Shown here: positions 1-7,480 of the stretch, piece by piece
How positions within the stretch are numbered: the stretch's first letter is position 1
How the letters are laid out: the number at the start of each line of letters is the position of its first letter
DNA from: PBB1 sp965229345
GTDB taxonomy: Bacteria; Pseudomonadota; Gammaproteobacteria; Burkholderiales; Burkholderiaceae_C
Length of the DNA stretch: 64,000 bases
Direction: 5' to 3'
Assembly: GCA_965229345.1 (NCBI GenBank)
Contig: OZ245872.1
Coordinates: forward strand, 1,054,001 to 1,118,000
Notes under the pieces: generated by a model
The model's input: only the letters and a program-made list of their open reading frames with translations
Database searches by the model: none
What the model was told of the DNA's origin: nothing
Translations under genes and position numbers: made by a program

Positions 1-759
1 ACGGGTGGTCGTGTCATCTCTCGTGATTTGGGCGGCACCATTGCTGCAGTTCAGTTGCGTGATTTGGGCCAGGCTCGGCAAGTGCGCATTTCGCAAAACC
101 AGACGGTGGTGACTGCGGGCAATGGTGATCCCGCCATGATCGCGGCACGCCGCCAACAGATTCATCGTCAATTTGAATTGGCGCCAGAGAACATCGAGCG
201 CGACAAGATCAAAGAGCGTCTGTCCAAGATGTCCGGTGGTACCGCGATTCTGTTGGCCGGCGGTGCAACTCCTGTCGAGCAGAAACGCCGCTTGCTTCTG
301 ATTGAAGATGCCATTCACGCTGCTCGAGCTGCCATCGCCGAAGGGGTCGTGCCCGGAGGGGGCCTCGCACTCTTGCGCGTTGCCAACGAGCTGTCCGGCT
401 TGCTCGAGAGCACACAGGGCTCGGTGAAGGAAGGTGTAGCGATGCTGCAGCGCGCACTGCAACTGCCCGCCTTCTATATCGCCGCCAATCGCGGATTGGA
501 CGCCAAGGCCGTCGTGAACAAGGTGTTGGAATCTGAGTACGGCGTTGGTTTGGACGCTCGCAGCGGCAAGTTTGTGGACCTCGAAGCAGCCGGCATCATC
601 GATCCCGTGCGCGTTACCTACAGTGCCGTGCGCAACGCGGCTTCGGTGGCCGGATTGATTTTGACCACGCAGACACTGGTCGCAAAGAAGCCTGATGTCC
701 TTGATCCAACTGCTGGACCAGCAACGGGCGGCGGCGCAGAACTGCTCGGCCGAGCCTGA
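1..759 (+). CDS. GroEL-like chaperonin, divergent paralogue (5' end outside window)
   Basis: The open frame runs in from the left edge and gives the C-terminal half of a 60-kDa chaperonin: TGGRVIS, then DLGQA, a KERLSKMSGG stretch, EDAIHAARAAIAEGV and PGGG, as in the apical-to-equatorial part of GroEL. It aligns end to end with the groEL at 19-21 kb but is clearly diverged, and it lacks the Gly-Gly-Met tail, ending in GGGAELLGRA. Divergent GroEL paralogues of this kind (MmoG, BmoG, MimG) are known to help fold soluble di-iron monooxygenases. The sigma-54 activator immediately downstream fits that setting. The monooxygenase link is inference, because the neighbouring genes lie outside the window. 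Family assignment is secure; specific function is not. Confidence 0.88.
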   Translation, partial: TGGRVISRDLGGTIAAVQLRDLGQARQVRISQNQTVVTAGNGDPAMIAARRQQIHRQFELAPENIERDKIKERLSKMSGGTAILLAGGATPVEQKRRLLLIEDAIHAARAAIAEGVVPGGGLALLRVANELSGLLESTQGSVKEGVAMLQRALQLPAFYIAANRGLDAKAVVNKVLESEYGVGLDARSGKFVDLEAAGIIDPVRVTYSAVRNAASVAGLILTTQTLVAKKPDVLDPTAGPATGGGAELLGRA

Positions 760-778
760 TAGAGGCGCTTAAAAGGAG

Positions 779-802
779 GGCCCCCGCTTGGATAGTGGGG
801 GC
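779..802 (+). other. Stable GC hairpin just after the GroEL-like gene
   Basis: GCCCCCGC (about 780-787) pairs with GTGGGGGC (795-802), leaving a 7-base loop and one G-T pair. No T-run follows, so it is not a classical terminator. An AAAAGGAGG purine run precedes it, and about 120 bases of GC-rich sequence separate it from a true terminator at 926-953. It may be a 3'-end stabilising structure. Confidence 0.45.
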
Positions 803-925
803 GCCCCGCAAAGTGATCGGTGTACCCATGGGATATGCGGAGCCGATTCGCCCATAGCCACAACGCTGTGCGCTGATAGGCCAGCAGGCCCGGTTGCAGT
901 GGCTCAGGGACTTGCGACACGTAAC

Positions 926-953
926 GGCCCGGATCTGTTCCGGGCCTTTTTTT
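926..953 (+). terminator. Rho-independent terminator after GroEL-like gene
   Basis: GGCCCGGA (926-933) and TCCGGGCC (939-946) form a perfect 8-bp stem with a 5-base loop, followed by seven T residues (947-953). It separates the GroEL-like gene from the downstream sigma-54 regulator, so the regulator probably has its own promoter in 954-1183. Confidence 0.85.
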
Positions 954-1183
954 GTCATGCGCACGCAGCAGTTTTGCGCATCGCTGCGCAGCCTCGTGCG
1001 CTTGTGCATGGCTTTCCTTGAGTTCTTCAGGGGCCCAACCGATAATGCTGCGTAGACCACTGTGCGGCAATGCGCACGGTGGTGCACTGCCTTAGGAGTG
1101 CAGGTTCCCCACGGGCACTCGACATTCGAACAGGGCCGAAGCCGAGCAAGTTCGGGGCTTGGTCGACCGCATCGGAGACGCTA

Positions 1184-3226
1184 ATGCTGGACGATCACAT
1201 ATCGGGCAGGCTATTGCCCGCGCGCGACAGCAGCGCCCATTTGCCGGCACCGCAGGCCGCGCCTTCAGAGCGCCAGACCATGGAAGCCTGGGAGCGGTTT
1301 GTAACCGGCCAGGAAGTGGTGGCAGGCTGCGTGTCGAAGCATGTGTGGTCGTCGTGGCAGCGCAGCCGCCGCCATGGAGTAGAGCCTGTGACGCGGTTGG
1401 CACCAATCGCTGTCGCGGGTGACGGCTTGGAGCAATTGCGTCTTCGCAACCAAATGCTGATGGCTGCTGCGAAGGGGCTGTTCATGACCACAGCGCATCT
1501 TCTGGCTCGGTCTGGCTCGATCATGCTGCTCACGGACGCGCAAGGCGTGGTGCTCGAAATGGCGGGCGATCACGCCACCATGGCTGCTGCGCGCGACATC
1601 CGACTCATCGAGGGTGGCAACTGGAACGAAGGTGTGATCGGGACCAATGGCATCGGCACCGCACTGGCGATGCGCACGCCAGCTCAGGTGCACACCACAG
1701 AGCATTTCTGCTCAGGTATCAAGCTGTGGGTCTGTGCGGCTGCGCCGATCTTCATGCCGGGCACTGACCAAATTCTCGGCGTGGTGGATATCTCGTGTCC
1801 ACCGGCCAGCTACCAGGTCAACAACCTGGCGCTGGCCGTGGCGTCGGCGCGTCAAATCGAGGCCGTTCTGGCTGAGCGCATCAGCCAGGAGCACCGCAGG
1901 CTGCTGGAGGCGTGTCTGCAAATGAGTGGACGGGCAGATTCGCAGGCGCTGCTGGCACTGGATCGAAATGCGTGCCTGGTGCACAGCAGCGGCAACGCCC
2001 CGGGGCTCGATTTGCGGCAAGGGGCTCGTGTTGCCGGACTGGAGCCAGGGCATTGCATCGAGGATTGGGCTCGGCGTTTGCCAGAAAACTTGCGCTCGGA
2101 ATGGTTGCATCCCGTCACATTGAACGGCGCCTTCATTGGCGGACTGCTGATGGTTCCCAAGTCATCGCGTGGAACGCCAAAGTCGGTTGCCGTCGCAGAC
2201 AGCGAGATGAAGACAGCGGGCCATGACTTGGGTGTGTCCTATCCGCCGATCCCTGACACGGGGGGCTTCGCGAAGCTCGTGTGGAACAGCCGAGCGATGC
2301 GCACCGCGATCGAAAGGGCTCAGCAAGTCAGCGCACGGCGTGTGCCGGTGCTGATTCAAGGTGAGACCGGCGTCGGTAAAGAACTCTTTGCGCGTGCCAT
2401 TCATGGCGATGATGAGCGCAATGGTCCATTCGTGACCTTCAACTGCGGCGCGACCACCAAGGAATTGATCGGCAGTGAGCTCTTCGGACATGTCCGAGGC
2501 GCGTTCACGGGTGCCACGAACGAAGGCCGAGCTGGGCGTTTTGAACTGGCACACGGAGGTACCTTGTGCCTGGACGAAATCGGTGAATTGCCGCTGGATT
2601 TGCAGCCGGTCCTGTTGCGCGTGCTGGAAGAAGGTGTCATCTATCGCCTGGGGGATGGCAAGCCACGTCATGTCAACGTGAGATTGTTGGCGATGACCAA
2701 TCGCGACTTGCTGCAGGAGGTCGAGGCGGGGCGGTTCCGGCGCGACCTTTATCACCGCATCAATGTCACACGGGTCCGTGTGCCGCCGCTGCGCGAGCGC
2801 GAGCGGGACATCGAGCTGCTCATGGAGCATTTCAATCTCCAGCTCTCACTGCGGCATGGGGTCCCGGTTCGTCAGTTCGGGCCCGACGTGCGCGCAGCAA
2901 TGCTCGCCTACTCGTGGCCTGGCAATGTGCGTGAGCTTCGCAATCTGGTTGAAAGCTTGCTGCTCACATCGGATCAGGATGCGGTGCTGCTCAGTGAGTT
3001 GCCGGAAGAGCTGCTCGCATCGACCGATCAACCTCGAACCGTCGTTCAGGATGCACCTGTCACAAGCCTCGAAGAAGGCGAGCGGCTGGCCATCGTGCGG
3101 GCGATCAAGGACTGTCAGGGTAACTTGGCTAAAGCAGCACGCGCGTTGGGCGTGTCGCGCAGCACCCTCTATCGCAAGGTCGAACGGTACCGTCTGGAAG
3201 ACTTGGTTCGGCCCAGCGCGGGCTAG
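1184..3226 (+). CDS. Sigma-54-dependent transcriptional activator, AcoR/BmoR/MmoR type
   Basis: This 680-residue activator has an N-terminal sensory part with a GAF domain (about residues 60-190), a central AAA+ domain and a Fis-type helix-turn-helix. The AAA+ domain shows Walker A GETGVGKE at 393-400, the sigma-54 contact loop GAFTGA at 439-444 and the Walker B acidic residues LDEIGE near 463-468. The C-terminal NLAKAARALGVSRSTLYRK is the DNA-binding helix pair. There is no receiver domain, so it probably senses a small molecule directly, as AcoR does for acetoin and BmoR for alcohols. I chose ATG 1184 because GGAGA lies 5 bases upstream; the frame is open to 1070 without a better site. It follows the GroEL-like gene on the same strand, an arrangement like mmoG/mmoR and bmoG/bmoR. 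Confidence 0.9.
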   Translation: MLDDHISGRLLPARDSSAHLPAPQAAPSERQTMEAWERFVTGQEVVAGCVSKHVWSSWQRSRRHGVEPVTRLAPIAVAGDGLEQLRLRNQMLMAAAKGLFMTTAHLLARSGSIMLLTDAQGVVLEMAGDHATMAAARDIRLIEGGNWNEGVIGTNGIGTALAMRTPAQVHTTEHFCSGIKLWVCAAAPIFMPGTDQILGVVDISCPPASYQVNNLALAVASARQIEAVLAERISQEHRRLLEACLQMSGRADSQALLALDRNACLVHSSGNAPGLDLRQGARVAGLEPGHCIEDWARRLPENLRSEWLHPVTLNGAFIGGLLMVPKSSRGTPKSVAVADSEMKTAGHDLGVSYPPIPDTGGFAKLVWNSRAMRTAIERAQQVSARRVPVLIQGETGVGKELFARAIHGDDERNGPFVTFNCGATTKELIGSELFGHVRGAFTGATNEGRAGRFELAHGGTLCLDEIGELPLDLQPVLLRVLEEGVIYRLGDGKPRHVNVRLLAMTNRDLLQEVEAGRFRRDLYHRINVTRVRVPPLRERERDIELLMEHFNLQLSLRHGVPVRQFGPDVRAAMLAYSWPGNVRELRNLVESLLLTSDQDAVLLSELPEELLASTDQPRTVVQDAPVTSLEEGERLAIVRAIKDCQGNLAKAARALGVSRSTLYRKVERYRLEDLVRPSAG

Positions 3227-3261
3227 GAGTCGGATACGTCCAACTCTGGAAGCTGACATCC

Positions 3262-3311
3262 ACAAAAAGCTTCGGCTGCTGCGGACGATTTCCTGTCCAC
3301 AGCAGCCGAAG
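3262..3311 (-). terminator. Strong terminator ending the GMC-gloA unit
   Basis: A perfect 12-bp inverted repeat, CTTCGGCTGCTG (3270-3281) and CAGCAGCCGAAG (3300-3311), is extended inside by GGAC/GTCC. Read on the minus strand it is followed by a T-run (complement of the A-run at 3264-3268). It lies between convergent genes and may also slow plus-strand transcription from the sigma-54 regulator. Confidence 0.85.
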
Positions 3312-3330
3312 ACTCGTTACTGCCTTGTCA

Positions 3331-3867
3331 CTACAGCCCGAGATTTTTCAGGCGTCCCGGCTCCACGATCTCGATCCAATACCCATCAGGGTCTTTGATG
3401 AACGCCACATCCTTCATCTTGCCCTGTTCTGGACGTTTGACGTAGACGACCTCGTTCTCATCGAACCAGCGAGTCGCAGCATCAAGGTCAGGCACTGCAA
3501 AGCAGAGGTGGCCGAAACCCTGTGGCTGCGCGTTGCCGTCGTGGTACTTGAACGACTCGTCTGCTTCCGATCCCCAGTTGTGCGTCAGCTCCAGGACTCC
3601 GCGTTGGGCGAATGTCCAGGCGGTACGCTCGCCTGCGTCTTCGGGTACCAATTCACCAGCCACTGGGCGATGCAGAAAGTACAGCGAAAACTCCATCGCT
3701 GGGAAATCAAGTCTGCGCAGCACGCGCATGCCAAAGATGCGTGTGTAGAAATCCAGCGAGACCGCTGGATCCTTGATCCGCAGCATGCTGTGGTTGAAAA
3801 CAAATCCGTCAGATGCAGCGCTCGGTTCTGCGCAGACGCCAGGGTGGCTCTCGGTACAAAAAGTCAT
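3331..3867 (-). CDS. gloA: Lactoylglutathione lyase (glyoxalase I)
   Basis: This 178-residue VOC-fold enzyme isomerises the hemithioacetal of methylglyoxal and glutathione to S-lactoylglutathione in the cytoplasm. It is the longer eukaryote/Pseudomonas-like form: MLRIKDPAVSLDFYTRIFGM, LELTHNWG, GFGHLCFAVPD and DPDGYWIEIVEP are all present. The four expected metal positions are His26 (Gln in the human enzyme), Glu93, His120 and Glu166. ATG 3867 was chosen over the adjacent TTG 3870. It lies 31 bases after the GMC dehydrogenase on the same strand and before a strong terminator, so it is probably the last gene of that unit. That suggests detoxification of a 2-oxoaldehyde made by the same pathway. 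Confidence 0.93.
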   Translation of the reverse strand: MTFCTESHPGVCAEPSAASDGFVFNHSMLRIKDPAVSLDFYTRIFGMRVLRRLDFPAMEFSLYFLHRPVAGELVPEDAGERTAWTFAQRGVLELTHNWGSEADESFKYHDGNAQPQGFGHLCFAVPDLDAATRWFDENEVVYVKRPEQGKMKDVAFIKDPDGYWIEIVEPGRLKNLGL

Positions 3868-3898
3868 CAAGTGAATCGAAACTGTGAAAGGGAACTGG

Positions 3899-5467
3899 TC
3901 AGATCGTGCGCGCCGTCATCTGCTGGGCAATGTACTCAGCTTGACGAATTGCCAGCGTCACGATGGTGAGCGTCGGGTTTTCGGCGCCACCGGTGGTGAA
4001 TTGGCTGCCATCGCTGATGAACAGGTTGGCGATGTCGTGGGTCTGGCCGTACGCATTGCAAACGCTGTCCTTCGCCGACGCACCCATGCGACAGGTGCCC
4101 ATGTTGTGAGTAGACGGATACGGTGGAGTGCGGAACGACTTGATGGCTCCTGCCGCTTCATAGACACGTTGACCCTGACGGAAGGCGTGCTCACGCATCG
4201 CGATGTCGTTCTCGTGGTCGTCGTAGTGAACGTTAGGAGCAGCATTGCCCCAACGATCCTTGACCTGTGAATTCAGCGTGACACGGTTGGTCTCACGCGG
4301 CATGTCCTCGCCCACCAGCCACATCCCTGCGATGCGGGTGTAGTTGTCCATGTACTCGGTGAATTCGTTACCCCACGCTCCCGGGTTCAAGAATGCAGCC
4401 ATGAACGGCAGACCCAGCGACAGCGTTTCCATCTCGTAGCCGCCGGCGAAGCCGCGCTTCGGGTTGTGATGTGCTTCGTCGCGAACGATCCCGGCCATCA
4501 CCGTGCCGCGGTACATGTGTACCGGTTGTTTGAACATGGCATAGACGGAACCAGTCATGTGCCGCATGTAATTGCGACCGACCTGGCCAGAACTGTTCGC
4601 CAAGCCATCCTTGAACAGGTTCGATGCCGACAGAAGCAGCAAGCGCGGAGTCTCGATCGAATTGCCCGCGACGCAGACGATGCGCGCCTTTTGACGCTGT
4701 TCCTTGCCGTCCTTGTCGAAGTAGACGACGCCTGTGACCTTGCCGGCATCGTTGTGCTCGATGCGCGAGACATGGGACTCAGGACGCAAGTCCATGTTGC
4801 CTGTGCGTTCGGCCTTCGGCAGTTCGGTGTAGAGCGTGCTCCACTTGGCGCCGCTCTTGCAGCCCTGGAAGCAGAAGCCCAGCTGCAGACACTGTCCACG
4901 ATCGTCGCGCGGGCGGCTGTTGATCGCCATGCGGCCGGTGTGAACTTCTTGGTAGCCCAACTTGGTCGCGCCGGTGTACATCACCTTGAAGTTGTTGTTG
5001 CCCGGCAGCCCTGGGATGCCGTGGGTGCGTGTCACACCCATCTTGTCTTCGGCACGGCTGTAGTACGGTTCCAATTCCTTCAGCGTGATCGGCCAATCCA
5101 TCAGATTGGCACCCTTGATGTCACCGTAGGTGGTGCGAATCTTGAACTCATGCTCCTGGAAGCGCAGCGATGCGCCAGCCCAGTGGGTTGTGGTGCCGCC
5201 CACTGTCTTGCAAATCCAGGCGGGCAGCCCGGAGAAGTCCTTCGCGACACGCCAAGTACCCGACGTCGTTCGCGGATCCAGCCACGCCAGCTGGCTGAAC
5301 GACTTCCACTCGTCGTTGATGAACTTTTCGCTCGACTGCATCGCGCCGGCTTCCAGCACGACGACTTTGATGCCCTTTTGGCACAACTCGTTGGCCAGCG
5401 TGCCACCGCCAGCGCCCGAACCGATGATGACGACTACCGAGTCGTCGCTGTTGTCAAATTTCGCCAT
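3899..5467 (-). CDS. GMC-family flavin-dependent dehydrogenase (alcohol/polyol type)
   Basis: This 522-residue glucose-methanol-choline oxidoreductase carries a Rossmann dinucleotide motif GSGAGGG at 16-22 and GGTTTHWAG typical of the FAD-binding GMC signature. Its C-terminal active site has His454 in HNMGTCRMG and Asn497 in the GAENPTLT segment, the usual His/Asn catalytic pair. It has no signal peptide of its own. The upstream Tat-signal subunit could carry it to the periplasm by hitchhiking, as known for gluconate/sorbitol-type GMC complexes. AGGAG sits 6 bases before ATG 5467. No cytochrome c subunit gene is adjacent, so the electron acceptor is unknown. The substrate cannot be read from sequence; an alcohol, diol or polyol is likely. 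Confidence 0.9.
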   Translation of the reverse strand: MAKFDNSDDSVVVIIGSGAGGGTLANELCQKGIKVVVLEAGAMQSSEKFINDEWKSFSQLAWLDPRTTSGTWRVAKDFSGLPAWICKTVGGTTTHWAGASLRFQEHEFKIRTTYGDIKGANLMDWPITLKELEPYYSRAEDKMGVTRTHGIPGLPGNNNFKVMYTGATKLGYQEVHTGRMAINSRPRDDRGQCLQLGFCFQGCKSGAKWSTLYTELPKAERTGNMDLRPESHVSRIEHNDAGKVTGVVYFDKDGKEQRQKARIVCVAGNSIETPRLLLLSASNLFKDGLANSSGQVGRNYMRHMTGSVYAMFKQPVHMYRGTVMAGIVRDEAHHNPKRGFAGGYEMETLSLGLPFMAAFLNPGAWGNEFTEYMDNYTRIAGMWLVGEDMPRETNRVTLNSQVKDRWGNAAPNVHYDDHENDIAMREHAFRQGQRVYEAAGAIKSFRTPPYPSTHNMGTCRMGASAKDSVCNAYGQTHDIANLFISDGSQFTTGGAENPTLTIVTLAIRQAEYIAQQMTARTI

Positions 5468-5541
5468 CTTGTCTCCTGCGATTCTTCTGATTCTTGCCGT
5501 GTCGGCTGGTGGTGGCCGTGTGGCCAGTGACGCTGCTCAAC

Positions 5542-6162
5542 TCACCAGGCCGGTGGGCTGGCCTCTGCAGTTGGTGCAGGCAGCCATTTCAGGTCCTGGA
5601 AGCCGCGCGTGAGGTAACCGCCCTTTTCCCAAGAGCCACCTGGGTAGCCGAAGACCGCGAAGGCCATGTCGTTGTTGTAGAGCGATGTGATGCACTGGCC
5701 GCGCACGGTGTTGAAGAACGGTGTACCTTCAATTGCCTTGACAAGTGCGAGCTTTTTCGAGGCCGTCGCTTTGACGAAGCTCCCGCCAGCTGCCTTGTCG
5801 AGCGCGGCGATGCCGTCGCGCACCACTGGCAGGGCGCCTGCGTTGCCGTCCAGATCCTTGGCCAACAGCGCGTAAACCGCGTCGGGCAGCTTCTTGTGCG
5901 GATAGAGCACGCGACCCAGTGCGATTAGCGTCTTGCCCTCGGCGGTGGTGAGCTGCTTCAGCTCCACGGCCCAAACCGGTGAAGGTGCCAGAGTGGCCAG
6001 CACCGAGCTTGTCGCAATGGCGCCGGTCAACAAGCCCGAACCCTTCAGGAACTCGCGCCGCACCAGCGGCAAATCAAGTTTCGGTACCCGGCCGTCTTCT
6101 TCGTTGCATGAAGTGGCATCGGCACCGGGCTGCGCCGACGGCGCGATCGGAATCACACGCAT
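5542..6162 (-). CDS. Gluconate 2-dehydrogenase subunit 3-like Tat-exported protein
   Basis: This 206-residue protein has a twin-arginine signal, VRREFLKGSGLLTGAIA, with the arginines at 35-36 and a probable cleavage site after PSPVWA. The rest resembles the small third subunit of gluconate/sorbitol-type dehydrogenases, which accompanies a GMC flavoprotein and helps its export or stability. ATG 6162 was chosen because AGGAGA lies 5 bases upstream; an ATG 15 bases further upstream lacks this. It is the first gene of the unit, 74 bases ahead of the GMC gene. Confidence 0.82.
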   Translation of the reverse strand: MRVIPIAPSAQPGADATSCNEEDGRVPKLDLPLVRREFLKGSGLLTGAIATSSVLATLAPSPVWAVELKQLTTAEGKTLIALGRVLYPHKKLPDAVYALLAKDLDGNAGALPVVRDGIAALDKAAGGSFVKATASKKLALVKAIEGTPFFNTVRGQCITSLYNNDMAFAVFGYPGGSWEKGGYLTRGFQDLKWLPAPTAEASPPAW

Positions 6163-6224
6163 GGGGTCTCCTGTCATTTTCGTTTTTCTGCAGGCCGGTC
6201 ATCCGACCCACCTTGGAACTGTAA

Positions 6225-6247
6225 GCTAAAAAGCCCTTCATCGGGCT
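6225..6247 (-). terminator. Probable terminator after the LysR gene
   Basis: On the minus strand AGCCC/GGGCT (6243-6247 with 6232-6236) forms a short stem with a 6-base loop, followed by four to five T residues. It lies about 140 bases beyond the LysR stop codon and ahead of the dehydrogenase unit, suggesting that unit starts from its own promoter in 6163-6225. The stem is only 5 bp, so confidence is moderate. Confidence 0.45.
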
Positions 6248-6386
6248 CGCGAGACCAGACCCTACCCTGCTGATTTCATGGGGAAGTACCAGGGTGTCCG
6301 AGCTCAGCCAGTCCATCGGTGGGTGTGCGTCGTTGGGCTCGCGGGCGCGTTCAGCCAGACCGTCGAAGACCACGCCGCATCTCGAC

Positions 6387-7292
6387 TCAACCGTCCAGCG
6401 CGCCCAGTATTTCAGCCTCGGACTGCTTGAGAAGTGACTTCAGCAAAGGGGGGGTGAAATGCCGCTGCACCGAGATGGCGTAGAAGCTTTCATGTAGGTC
6501 CGGCACGACGCTGTACTCCACAAGACGTCCGTTACGCAATTCGTCTTGCACCACGACCGTTGGCAGCAGCGCTACGCTGTCGGAGTCACGTGCCAACAGC
6601 CGCAACAGGGCCATGTCGTCCACCTCTGCGCGCAGCCGGTAGCGAATGCCCAGCCGCTCGCACAGAAGGTCGAAACCCGCTCGGATGTCGTTGTCGCGCC
6701 CGGGCAGCAGCAGTGGTACGTCAGCCAACTCTTCGGGGTAGCGGAATGCCTTGCGCTTCGGCCGGGGCTTGCCCACGAGGCTGACAGGTTGGCGAGCCAG
6801 GCGTTGACAGCGCCAGGGATCGTCACTGCTGGCATGGACCCGCTGGTTCGAGAGCACCAGATCCAGCGTGTGCACCCTCAGCCGCGCGAGCAGGTCGACC
6901 AGACTGCCCGAGTGCAGCACCAGCTCGACGTCTTCGCGCTCGAGCAAGGGGCGCAGGAAGTTTTCCTGGAAATTGCGGGAGAGGGTGGCCATGGCGCCGA
7001 TGCGCAGTACCTGGCGTTCATCGCGGCGGCCCTCTCGCAGCAGTGCCGTCAATTCAGCGCCAGCGGTGAAGATGGATTCGGCATAGCCCAGCGCGAGCTG
7101 ACCGGCCTCGGTGAGTTGCAAGCCGCGCCCTACACGGGCAAACAGTGGCTGGCCCAATTGCTCTTCGAGCTGTCGGATCTGCGCCGACAGCGCCGACTGC
7201 GACACGTGGAGGTGCGTGGCCGCGCGCGTGAGATTGCCCTCCTTGGCCACGGCCCAGAAATAGTGGAGGTGGTGGAAGTTGAGGCGCGCCAC
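6387..7292 (-). CDS. LysR-family transcriptional regulator, NhaR-like
   Basis: This 301-residue regulator has an N-terminal winged helix-turn-helix (residues 5-65; LNFHHLHYFWAVAKEGNLTRAA and SQSALSAQIRQLEEQLGQPLF) and a C-terminal periplasmic-binding-like effector domain (about 90-300). The opening LNFHHLHYFW is typical of the NhaR subgroup. The start is GTG 7292; no in-frame ATG lies upstream. A perfect inverted repeat at 7300-7320 sits only 7 bases before the start, consistent with autorepression. It could control the downstream dehydrogenase unit or another target; the sequence does not decide. Confidence 0.88.
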   Translation of the reverse strand: MARLNFHHLHYFWAVAKEGNLTRAATHLHVSQSALSAQIRQLEEQLGQPLFARVGRGLQLTEAGQLALGYAESIFTAGAELTALLREGRRDERQVLRIGAMATLSRNFQENFLRPLLEREDVELVLHSGSLVDLLARLRVHTLDLVLSNQRVHASSDDPWRCQRLARQPVSLVGKPRPKRKAFRYPEELADVPLLLPGRDNDIRAGFDLLCERLGIRYRLRAEVDDMALLRLLARDSDSVALLPTVVVQDELRNGRLVEYSVVPDLHESFYAISVQRHFTPPLLKSLLKQSEAEILGALDG

Positions 7293-7299
7293 GATGCAA

Positions 7300-7320
7300 A
7301 TGTTCTCGCTGAGAGAACAT
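7300..7320. promoter_or_regulatory. Perfect palindrome before the LysR start, candidate autoregulatory site
   Basis: ATGTTCTC (7300-7307) and GAGAACAT (7313-7320) are perfect 8-base arms around a 5-base centre. This gives the interrupted dyad with T and A about 11-13 bases apart that LysR regulators bind. It overlaps the ribosome-binding region of the LysR gene at 7292. No T-run follows on either strand, so it is not a terminator. Confidence 0.6.
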
Positions 7321-7425
7321 GTTAAGGCGAACGATCAGTTCAGCGATATGCCGATGTCACGGCGTCGCACCCCAGCGATTCCGCGCAAACCCGTGAGCTC
7401 AAACAGGCGGCGTGTGGCTGAATGG

Positions 7426-7455
7426 CAGCGGCGTGGAGTTCGATCCACGCCGCTG
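7426..7455. other. Perfect 12-bp hairpin after the E1 gene
   Basis: CAGCGGCGTGGA (7426-7437) and TCCACGCCGCTG (7444-7455) are perfect arms with a 6-base loop. It lies 25-55 bases beyond the E1 stop codon but has no T-run on either strand. It may be a 3'-end stabiliser or a terminator lacking the canonical tail. The GTTCGATCC core superficially resembles a tRNA T-arm, but no tRNA fold surrounds it. Confidence 0.5.
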
Positions 7456-7480
7456 GCTCATTGCACGGCGGTCGAGCCGG

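Noticed and set aside
895..920. Possible sigma-54 promoter (TGGCTC...TTGCG)
   Set aside because: The GG to GC spacing is 11 rather than 10 bases and the site lies before a terminator.
788..1021. TTG-started frame of 77 codons after the GroEL-like gene
   Set aside because: It runs through the strong terminator at 926-953 and resembles no protein.
7409..7460. tRNA-like fragment containing GTTCGATCC
   Set aside because: It is a simple 12-bp hairpin; there is no anticodon arm or matching acceptor stem.
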